Under the pieces are notes generated by a model that saw nothing but the letters and a program-made list of their open reading frames with translations, ran no database searches and had not been told where the DNA came from. 14,276 nucleotides of DNA from positions 1 to 14,276 of the forward strand of contig CAYQAJ010000124.1 of the NCBI GenBank assembly GCA_964415245.1. Reading direction: 5' to 3'. Made by a program: the position numbers and the translations under genes. This DNA is from CAYQAJ01 sp964415245 (GTDB lineage Bacteria; Planctomycetota; Planctomycetia; Pirellulales; Pirellulaceae). This document shows, piece after piece, positions 1 through 8,400 of this stretch (positions are counted from its first letter, which is position 1; every line of letters starts with the position of its first letter).

Positions 1-20
1 ACAGGCACATTTTGCTCCGC

Positions 21-56
21 GGACTGCGCAAAACGAGCCAGTCCCCGACGGTTTTT
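21..56 (+). terminator. weak terminator-like hairpin
   Basis: A 6-bp stem (GGACTG at 21-26, CAGTCC at 39-44) with a 12-nt loop is followed, after 7 nt, by a run of five T at 52-56. It could end transcription of a gene lying before the window. The gap between stem and T-run is longer than in a canonical intrinsic terminator, so this is tentative. Nothing else is recognisable in bases 1-82, and no convincing promoter or Shine-Dalgarno sequence for the next gene was seen there. Confidence 0.2.
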
Positions 57-82
57 GGATAGGCTCTTAGCCAAGTTCCAGC

Positions 83-916
83 GTGAGCGTCCTCTCGGCG
101 GGCTCTTGCAGCGAGCCGATCGTGCGGCGCCAAGTCCTTCCGGTTACGGACGACCTTTCCGTGGACCTCCGTCAGATCGTCGAATCGACGACCCTCGACG
201 CTCAGAGCATCGCCGCTCGCACGGCGGAGATTCGCGCCGTCGTCTTGAGCCAGTCGCAATACATCGACACCCCCAACTTCACGAAGATTCACCCCGACGA
301 TTTGGAGATTCTGTTTGCCGCGTACGACCAGTCCTTCTTCGGCGGGCAGGTCGCGGAATCGCTCGGCGCGACGCCACTGCACTTCAGGCTGTCGAAGCGG
401 ATGACGAGTGCGGGTGGCAAGACGACCAGTTACACGGATGGACGAAGCGCCCGCCAGAAATACGAGATCAGCGTCTCGACGGCGATTCTGTTCGGGTGTT
501 TTCGCGACGACGACCATCGTCCGATTACCGCCAGTGGCATCGTCTGCCGCGATCGCCTGGAATCGCTCCAGCGAGTGATGGAACACGAGCTGGTTCACTT
601 GATCGAAATGCTGCTGTGGGATCACTCAAGCTGTTCGCAGGCTCGTTTTCACTCGATCACTCGCCGTTTCTTCGGCCACACGCACAACAAACACCAGCTC
701 ATCACGCCGCGAGAGCGAGCCATCGCGACATACGGCATCCAACCGGGCATGACGGTTCGGTTCCAGTTCGATGGCGCTGAACTCACGGGCTTCGTCAATC
801 GAATTGGCAAGCGAGCTACCGTGTTGGTGGAAGATGGCCGGGGCGTTCGCTACACCAATGGTAAGCGCTACGCAAAGTTCTACGTGCCCGTGCAGAATCT
901 GGAAGCAGCAGAGTGA
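83..916 (+). CDS. SprT-like zinc metallopeptidase
   Basis: The 277-aa product is a probable cytoplasmic zinc-dependent peptidase of the SprT/SPRTN-like family; characterised eukaryotic SPRTN degrades DNA-crosslinked proteins, but the role of bacterial SprT-like proteins is poorly known. Seen directly: a conserved core from about residue 60 ('HPDDLEILFAAYDQSFFGG'), the HExxH metal motif HELVH at residues 168-172, and downstream 'ARFHSITRRFFGHTH' (187-201), which matches the F..IARR.FGHT segment of SprT proteins. The usual H-G-x-x-F third-ligand site reads C184-S-Q-A-R-F189, so the third ligand may be Cys184, His190 or His199. Residues about 218-273 form a small basic beta-rich tail resembling a KOW/SH3-like module. 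The start is GTG; an in-frame stop lies at 68-70, and GTG at 122 or 161 are alternatives, since no good ribosome binding site marks any of them. It converges on the peroxiredoxin gene, 191 bp away. Confidence 0.8.
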   Translation: MSVLSAGSCSEPIVRRQVLPVTDDLSVDLRQIVESTTLDAQSIAARTAEIRAVVLSQSQYIDTPNFTKIHPDDLEILFAAYDQSFFGGQVAESLGATPLHFRLSKRMTSAGGKTTSYTDGRSARQKYEISVSTAILFGCFRDDDHRPITASGIVCRDRLESLQRVMEHELVHLIEMLLWDHSSCSQARFHSITRRFFGHTHNKHQLITPRERAIATYGIQPGMTVRFQFDGAELTGFVNRIGKRATVLVEDGRGVRYTNGKRYAKFYVPVQNLEAAE

Positions 917-1024
917 CACCAAGGAGTGGGACGAGCCAGCCGCGGATTGATGTGCCACTCCCGAGTTAGACGCCGTGGGACTGTTGGAGTTCCCGCGCTT
1001 CGCTGCCGTCTGGCAGCAGATCGC

Positions 1025-1092
1025 CGTACCGATCCCGCCAGGAATACGAGCAACCACCGCCGATTCGCGGCGTACCGATTCATGACGTACCG
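1025..1092. repeat. three short direct repeats CGTACCG
   Basis: The heptamer CGTACCG occurs at 1025-1031, 1071-1077 and 1086-1092, and the first two copies extend to the nonamer CGTACCGAT. All lie in the 191-bp space between the convergent SprT-like and peroxiredoxin genes. A 5-bp stem (CGCCG 1058-1062, CGGCG 1068-1072) and a 6-bp stem (GCTGCC 1002-1007, GGCAGC 1012-1017) sit beside them. Neither stem is followed by a T-run in either direction, so neither is a clear terminator. Function unknown. Confidence 0.35.
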
Positions 1093-1107
1093 CAATACGC
1101 GTAACGC

Positions 1108-1566
1108 TCACTCGTCCGCGCCCACTGCCTTCAGTGCCTGCCGAACGTGCTCGTGCGAAGCGAACGGGGCCGAGAAGATCAGCCGCACGATCCCTTCTCT
1201 GTCAATGACGTAAGTGACGCGTCCGGGGAACAGGCCCAGCGTGCTCGGCGCACCAAATGCCTTGCGAAGCGACCCATCCGCATCCGTAATCAACGGGAAC
1301 GACAGCTTGTGCCGCTGGGCGAACGCCCGATGACTCTCCGACGAATCGCTGCTGACCCCGACAACCTCTGCCCCGGCCTCCACGAACTGCTCGTAGGAAT
1401 CACGAAACGAGCAGGCTTCTTTCGTGCAGATGGGCGTGCCGTCCCGGGGATAAAAGAACAGCACCAACCCCCGTTTGCCGACGAAGTCGGACAAGCGGAT
1501 GGTCGAACCGTCCTGCATTGTGGCGGAGAAGTCGGGAGCGCGGTCGCCGACCTGCAGTTTTGGCAT
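1108..1566 (-). CDS. bcp: Bcp/PrxQ-type peroxiredoxin
   Basis: This 152-aa protein is a thioredoxin-fold peroxidase that reduces hydrogen peroxide and organic hydroperoxides in the cytoplasm, with electrons normally supplied by thioredoxin. Seen in the sequence: the N-terminal 'VGDRAPDFSA' signature, then 'FFYPRDGTPICTKEAC', which carries the peroxidatic Cys47 and, five residues later, Cys52, the resolving cysteine position of atypical 2-Cys Bcp/PrxQ enzymes. 'VVGVSSDSSESHRAFAQRH' and 'FPLITDADGSLRKAFG' are also family typical. Length matches the family (about 150-160 aa), so the gene looks intact. The ATG is well supported: GGAAGGA (1580-1574 on this strand) ends 7 nt before it, and a sigma70-like promoter lies immediately upstream. 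It is monocistronic as far as visible and transcribed toward the SprT-like gene. Close homologues differ mainly in the residue between Pro and Cys (here Ile), which is unremarkable. Confidence 0.93.
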   Translation of the reverse strand: MPKLQVGDRAPDFSATMQDGSTIRLSDFVGKRGLVLFFYPRDGTPICTKEACSFRDSYEQFVEAGAEVVGVSSDSSESHRAFAQRHKLSFPLITDADGSLRKAFGAPSTLGLFPGRVTYVIDREGIVRLIFSAPFASHEHVRQALKAVGADE

Positions 1567-1588
1567 CTACGCGTCCTTCCAAGTTGAA

Positions 1589-1616
1589 ATTGTAATCGGG
1601 CTCCGGTCCACGGCAA
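1589..1616 (-). promoter_or_regulatory. sigma70-like promoter of the peroxiredoxin gene
   Basis: On the minus strand TTGCCG (1616-1611) is followed after 16 bp by TACAAT (1594-1589), which match the sigma70 consensus at 4/6 and 5/6 positions. The predicted start is near 1582, giving a leader of only about 16 nt that begins almost at the GGAAGGA ribosome binding site. No OxyR- or PerR-like palindrome was recognised nearby. Confidence 0.5.
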
Positions 1617-2296
1617 TCCAGGCTTGCTGGGCATCAAGACGGCGGCTGCTTTCCGCAATCGCGATCTCGCGTGCAAGTTCATTTTGCATAGCGCGGCCTG
1701 GACGACATGTTCCGTCAAGGAGTACTTTCGCGGAGCATCGCGGATCGGTGCCGCCGACGATCATGTGGCGCACCGCGAGCTGCGTTGCGAATGGGACTGC
1801 GAGCGCGCGGGGGGCTTTCAGTCCCCCCAAGCGGCGACGAAACTCGAAGCACTCAGCCGCACGTTCGACAACGAATTCATCGAGCCCCTGTTGCGTGACA
1901 CAATGTCGGCATCGGATCCGATCGAGCGTTCGCTCCTCCTGGTTGAAGCCGACGTCGTGGGCCACTTGCACAGGTCGACTTGGTCCGCTCGACGCAGGAC
2001 CGGGTTGCCGGCCGCGTGCAGCCGCGAGCCGGCCGCGCCAGGCGTCCTCTAGCTGTTCGCCTTCATCATTGCCTAACCCGTTGCATCACGCGCACCAGTC
2101 GAGCGGCATCGACTTTGCGCCACACGGCATCGACGGCCATCGAACCTGAGGTAGGTGCCGCGCCGGATGCAATCGTCGATCAGCATGCGGAGAAGGAAGG
2201 CCCACTGTCCTATACCAAAGCCTTGGTCGCATGGAATTCGGGGGCGGGAAGACCGGAGACGGGAATTAGCTCAGTGGCTGACGTCGAGGACGCCTG
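1617..2296. other. gene-poor stretch, possible decayed coding sequence
   Basis: About 680 bases without a gene I can support. Two open frames overlap on opposite strands: 1624-2052 (+, 142 aa) and 1567-1971 (-, 134 aa). By eye the plus frame has GC-rich third positions through about 1975 and could be the remnant of a real gene, but I recognise no family in it. The minus frame ends directly against the peroxiredoxin ATG and runs through that gene's promoter, which argues against it. A 10-bp direct repeat CGGCATCGAC occurs at 2104-2113 and 2125-2134. No complete tRNA, insertion-sequence ends or strong terminator were seen. Confidence 0.4.
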
Positions 2297-2327
2297 TTGC
2301 TAGGTACGCGAAATGCTCGCTGCAGAC

Positions 2328-2333
2328 TATACT
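2328..2333 (+). promoter_or_regulatory. possible -10 element upstream of the glucan synthase gene
   Basis: TATACT matches the sigma70 -10 consensus at 5/6 positions and lies 84 bp before the ATG at 2417. No good -35 hexamer is found at 16-18 bp spacing (the hexamer at 17 bp is TACGCG), so the element is unproven. If used, transcription would begin near 2340, which would exclude a TTG start at 2297. Confidence 0.25.
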
Positions 2334-2416
2334 CAAGCCTTTCGCTATTTGCGGCAAGAGACGTCTCAGGGGCAAGCGAGCGTTACGTGCACGATCCGGG
2401 CATCTCAAAATGGCTG

Positions 2417-5400
2417 ATGCGGTTGATGTTCTGGCGACGGCCCGCCGATCGAGAGTCGCTGACTAGATCGGTGGACGAAGAACCGCTACGAGCGGAACTT
2501 TTCAGTATCGAACAACTCGAGCGGCACGCGAAGGCAGTCGCCGCGTCGCACCAATTGGCCACGGGTTGGGCGCGCGACAAACTGTTGCCACGGCTCGACG
2601 AAAACGAGCGGGTGCTGATCGAGACCTACGATCTCGTGACGGCGGCCGCCAATCAAAACCGCCGTATCGAGCCGGCCGCCGAATGGTTGCTCGACAATTT
2701 CTACCTGGTCGAAGAACAAATCCGGGCAATCCGGCGCCTGCTGCCACCATCCTACAGCCGCGAGCTGCCGCGTCTGGCGAGTGGTCCGGCCGCCAGCTTT
2801 CCTCGCGCTTACGGCATCGCCCTGGAACTGATCGAGCACGTTGATGGGCGCGTCGATGCCGCCAGCCTCAACGGATTCATCGCCTCGTATCAGTCGGTCG
2901 AGCCGCTCAAACTAGGCGAGTTGTGGGCGCTGCCGCTGATGCTAAGGCTGGCGCTGATCGAGAATCTGCGTCGCGTCGCGGTGCAGATCGCTTCCGCGCG
3001 GCGTGACCGCGATTTGGCCGGCGATTGGGCCGAGCGGATGGTCAACGTCGTGGAGCAGAATCCCACGGACTTGATCCTGGTTCTGGCGGATATGGCCCGC
3101 GCCAACCCGTCCCTTACCGGCGCGTTCTTGGCAGAGTTGACGCGCCATTTGCAGGGGCAGAATCCGAACTTCGCCTTCGCCAATAGCTGGCTCGAGCATC
3201 GCCTGGCCGATCAAGGCCTGACGACCGAGCAACTGGTGCGCGGCGAAGGACAAACTCAGGCCGCCGACCAGGTTTCGATCGGCAACAGCATCAACAGCCT
3301 GCGGTTCTTGAACTCCAACGATTGGCGCCGGTTCGTCGGCGAGCACAGCCTGGTCGAGCAGACGCTGGCCGACGATCCCTGGGGCATTTATCGGGAGATG
3401 GATTTTGCGACGCGCGACCGCTACCGTCACGCGGTCGAAGGCATCGCCCGCCGCAGCCAGCTTACCGAGTACGACGTGGCGCGGCAGGCGGTGCAATTGG
3501 CCGAGAATCACGCCCGCGAAAAGCCCGACGAACGCGCGGCGCACGTGGGTTATTACCTGGTCGATCGCGGCCGCCCACTGCTGGAGCGTCTGGCCGCCAT
3601 GCGGCTCTCTCCGACCGTCGCGCTCGACAAGCTACGGCGGCAGTTCCCGCTGACGTGTTACCTGTCCGCCATCGGACTCGTAACGCTGGCGGCCACGCTG
3701 CTCTTTCTGCGATGGTCGCAACAGCACGAGGCGGGCTGGCTGGCCGTGCTGCTGCTTTCCGTGCCGGTGCTGGTCTGCGCCTCGCACTTAGGGTTGGGGC
3801 TCGCCAACTGGCTGGCGACGCAATTGCTCAGTCCGCAATCGTTGCCGCGGATGGATTTTAAGCACGGCATTCCTACCGAGCATCGCACCATGGTGGCGGT
3901 GCCCACCATGCTCACAAGCGCCGCCGGCATCGAGCATTTGCTGGACGGGCTTGAAGTGCGGTATCTCGCCAATTCCGACCCGTGCCTGCACTTTGCCTTG
4001 TTGACGGACTTTGTCGATGCGGCTGCCGAGACGCTGCCCGGCGACGAGGATCTGGTGCGGCTGGCGCGCGAAGGCATCGAGCGATTGAACGAGAAATACG
4101 CGAACGTTCGCGCCGATATCTTTTATTTGTTTCACCGCCCGCGCCAATGGAACGCACAGGAGGCCGTCTGGATGGGCTGCGAGCGCAAACGCGGCAAGCT
4201 GGCGGATCTCAACGCCACGCTGCGGGGCGCGAACGATCGTTTCGCGGAAGTCGTCGGCGAAATCGCGATCCTGCCAGGCGTGCGGTACGTCATCACGCTC
4301 GATACCGACACGCAGTTGCCGCGCGACGCGGCGCGCCTGATGGTAGGCACGCTCGCGCATCCGCTCAATCGCCCTGTCTTCGATCCACAACGTGGCCAGG
4401 TCGTCGATGGCTACACCATTTTACAGCCGCGGGTCGGCGTCAGCCTGCCCACCGCGCAGCGGTCACGTTTCGTGCAACTGTGTTCCGAGGATCCGGGCGT
4501 CGATCCGTACACGCGCCTCGTATCCGACGTGTACCAGGATCTGTTTTCCGAAGGATCGTTCATCGGCAAGGGAATCTACGACGTCGATTCCTTCGAGCAG
4601 CGTTGCAGCGACTTTCCCGACAATGCGATCCTCAGCCACGACTTGATCGAGGGCGCGTATTGCCGTTCGGCACTGCTCAGCGATGTGACGCTGTACGAAG
4701 AGTATCCTGCGCGCTACGCGGCCGACATCGCCCGTCGGCATCGTTGGATGCGCGGCGACTGGCAGATCGCCGCATGGCTGCTGCCGTGGGTACGCGGGCG
4801 GTCGGGCCAGCGCGTCCGCAACCCGATCTCTGGCTTGTCGCGGTGGAAGATCTTCGACAACCTGCGCCGCAGCCTGGCGCCGGTGGCCATGCTGCTCGTG
4901 CTGTTGGTCTCCTGGATCGTCTCGCCGGCCATGGCGGCGGCCTCGCTGCTGTTCTTAGCGAGCGTGGTCCTGCTACCGACGCTGCTGGCCGCTGTGGCGG
5001 ATCTGCTGCGCAAGCCGGTGGATTTGCCTCTTGGCATACATTTGCGCGTGACGCTGCAGTCGTTAAGGCGGCCGCTAGCCCAGAACGCGCTCTCGTTCGT
5101 CTTCTTGCCTTACGAGGCATACGTCAGCGCCGATGCGATCGCGCGCACGCTGGTGCGGATGGGATGGACCAAACGGCGGCTGCTGGAATGGAAAACCGCG
5201 AGCGATTCGGAACGAGGCACCAACGGCAACCTGAGGGATACGTTCCGCTTGATGGCTGTCGCGCCGGTGTTGGCGGCCTCGGCATTATTCGCCCTGGCCT
5301 TGTACGGTCGCGAGGTGTTGCCCTTCGCGGGGCCTTGGATCGCCGCATGGATGGCTTCGCCGCTGGTCGCCTGGTGGCTCAGCCAGCCGATTCCCAGGCG

Positions 5401-8400
5401 TGCGCTGCGACTCTCCGAGAGCCAACATCACTTTCTCGGGAAACTGTCCCGAATGACATGGCGGTACTTCGAGGAGTTCGTCACGGCGGAAGGCAATTGG
5501 CTGCCGCCGGATAACATCCAGCAGAATCCTGGCCTGGTCGTCGCGCCACGCACCAGTCCGACCAACATCGGCATGGCGTTGCTCGCCGACATGGCGGCCT
5601 ACGATTTCGGCTACTGCTCCGCCGCGCAGCTTCTGGCCCGCACGCAGCGCACCTTTGACACACTGTCGCGGATGGAGCGCTATCGGGGGCACTTCTTCAA
5701 CTGGTACGACACGCGGTCGCTCGCACCTTTGCATCCCTGCTACGTTTCGATGGTCGATAGCGGCAATCTGGCGGCAAGCCTGCTGGTGCTCGGCAGCGGC
5801 TGCACGGAACTGAGCGAGGCGCGCGTCTTGCCGCCGCGAATGTTCGGCGGCTTGCGCGATACGCTGCGCGTGCTGCTGGACGTGGCCCGCGGCGCCGAGA
5901 GGCCACTGGTCGGCGCCGACGTGTTGCGCAAGATCGAACGCCAGATCGAAATGCTCGATCAACCTCCCACGGCTCTTGGCGCTGCCAGCGCCTTGCTATC
6001 GCGGCTGACCGAGGTCGCCGCCGAACTGACCGTGGCTGCGGGGAGCGATGCGGAACTCGCGTGGTGGGCGAGCGCTTATCAGCGGTCCTGCAACGACCAT
6101 CACACCGACCTGTTGCACCTGGCGGCTTGGCTCTCCTTGCCTGCGCCTCCCGCAGGGATTTGGCATCTCGGCTCTGGCGAAACGAGCGAGCGGTTGAGCA
6201 TGTTGCGCGAAACGCTCACGCGTCTGGACACCGCCGCCACGCTGCGGGATGTCGCCCAGGTGCAATCCACGGCGCTGCCGCTGATCGAAGCGACGCTGCG
6301 ACAATCGCCCGCGGAGACGAAAAAATGGCTCGTGCAGTTGAGCGCCGCGCTGGCCATGGCGACGGAGCATGCCAGCGCTCGGATCCAACTGTTGGAGGAA
6401 GTCGCCACCCAGTGTCGCGACCTGGCCGATATGGATTTCGGCTTGCTGTACGACTCCCCGAGCGAATTGTTCGCCCTGGGCTACAACGTCAGCGAGCGGC
6501 GGCTGGACGCAAGCTTCTATGATCTACTGGCCTCCGAGGCGCGGCTGGCCAGCTTCATCGTCATCGCGCAGGGCCATGTCGGTCAGGAGCATTGGTTCGC
6601 GCTGGGTCGTCTACTGACGAGCGCGGGCAACGTGCCGGCGCTCTTGAGCTGGAGCGGCTCGATGTTCGAGTACTTGATGCCGCTGCTTGTCATGCCCAAC
6701 TATGAGAACACGCTGCTCGACCGCACCTATCACGCGGCCGTCCGCCGGCAAATCGAGTACGGCCGGCGGCGCGGCGTGCCGTGGGGAATCTCCGAGTCGG
6801 GCTGCAACAGCATCGATCAGCACAAGGACTACCAATACCGGGCGTTTGGCGTGCCCGGGATGGGGCTGAAACGCGGCTTGGCCGAAGACCTGGTGATTGC
6901 GCCCTATGCGAGCGCGCTGGCGCTCATGGTGGAGCCGGAGGCGGCCTGCCGCAACCTCGAGCACCTGGCGGCCGATGGCCAGCAAGGCGCCTACGGCTTC
7001 TACGAAGCGGTCGATTACACTCCTTCGCGGTTGCCGCCGGGTGCGGATAGCGTCACCGTGCGGCAGTTCATGGCGCATCACGAAGGCATGAGCCTGCTGT
7101 CGCTGGCGCACGTGCTGCTCGACAAGCCCATGCAGCGCCGCTTCCTGGCAGATCCCATGCTGCGGGCGGCCGTACTTCTGCTGCAGGAGCGCGTTCCCAA
7201 GGCGACCGCGCCGGTCTTTCCACACGCCAGCGAAGCGCGAGCCACGCACTTCGCTTCGGCGGAAGAAACCGGCAGCATGCGCGTGTTCACCGATCCCAGC
7301 AGCGCGACGGTGGAAGCACATTTGCTCTCCAATGGCCGCTACCACGTAGCCGTGACAAGCGCCGGCGGCGGCTACAGCCGCTGGCGCGACCTGGCCGTGA
7401 CGCGTTGGCGCGAGGATGCGACGCGCGATAGCTACGGCAGCTTCTGCTACGTGCGCGATTTGGATAGCGGCGCGGTGTGGTCCAACTCCTGGCAGCCGAC
7501 GACGAAACCCACCAAGGCCTATGAAGCGATCTTCACGCAATCGCGGGCGGAGTTCCGCCGTAAAGACGACCAGATCGAGACGTACACCCAGATCAGCGTC
7601 TCGCCCGAAGATGATATCGAGCTGCGACGCGTGACGCTGACGAACCGCTCCGAGACGCCGCGGACCATCGAGGTCACCAGCTATGCGGAGGTTGTGCTAG
7701 CGACGCAGGCACAGGACGAGGCGCATCCCGCGTTCAGCAATCTGTTCGTGCAGACCGAGCTGGTCCGCGGCCGTCAGGCGATCTATTGCACGCGCCGTCC
7801 GCGCTCGGCCCAAGAGCGGCCCCCTTGGATGGCGCACATGATGACGGTCCGGGGCATCGCGATTGGCGAGCCGTCGTACGAGACCGATCGCATGCGATTC
7901 ATCGGCCGGCACCGAACCCTTGCGTCCCCCGCGGCGCTCGATGGCAAAACGCCCCTCTCCAACAGCGCAGGATCGGTTCTCGATCCCGTCGTTAGCATCC
8001 GCCAGACGGTGCTGCTGCAGCCGAATGAGGCCGTGCGGATCGACATCGTCACCGGTGCAGCCGAGTCCCGCGCCGGCGTCGAAGTGCTGACCGAGAAGTA
8101 TCACGACCCCAGCCTGGCCGACCGTGTCTTCGACCTCGCCTGGACGCATGGTCATATCCTGCTGCAACAGTTGAGCGCTTCCGAAGCGGATGCGCAGGTC
8201 TATGGCCGCCTGGCCGGCTCGATCGTTTATGCCTCGGCGCACCGGCGGGCCAAGGCGAGCATCCTCCGTCGCAATCGGCAAGGACAATCGGGATTGTGGG
8301 GCTACGGCATCTCGGGGGACCTGCCGATCGTGCTGTTGCGGATTCGCGACCGCGAGCGCATCGCGCTGGTGCGCCAGGCGGTGCAGGCACATGCGTACTG

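Noticed and set aside
55..780. 241-aa frame overlapping the SprT-like gene
   Set aside because: The translation is arginine- and proline-rich low-information sequence, while the overlapping frame has HELVH and other SprT features.
923..961. Hairpin GGAGTGG/CCACTCC as terminator of the SprT-like gene
   Set aside because: The loop is 25 nt and no T-run follows; it is mentioned only as a possible arm of an attC-like site.
1567..1971. 134-aa minus-strand open frame ending right against the peroxiredoxin ATG
   Set aside because: Its third codon positions are less GC-rich than the opposite strand, the peroxiredoxin promoter lies inside it, and no family was recognised.
2264..2290. tRNA-like 5' segment (GGGAATTAGCTCAGTGG)
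   Set aside because: It resembles the acceptor/D-arm start of a tRNA, but no matching D-stem, anticodon arm, GGTTCGA-type T-loop or acceptor complement follows.
3982..5514. 510-aa plus-strand open frame inside the glucan synthase gene
   Set aside because: It is an out-of-frame shadow: arginine- and alanine-rich translation with no family resemblance, while the overlapping frame carries GT84 motifs without interruption.
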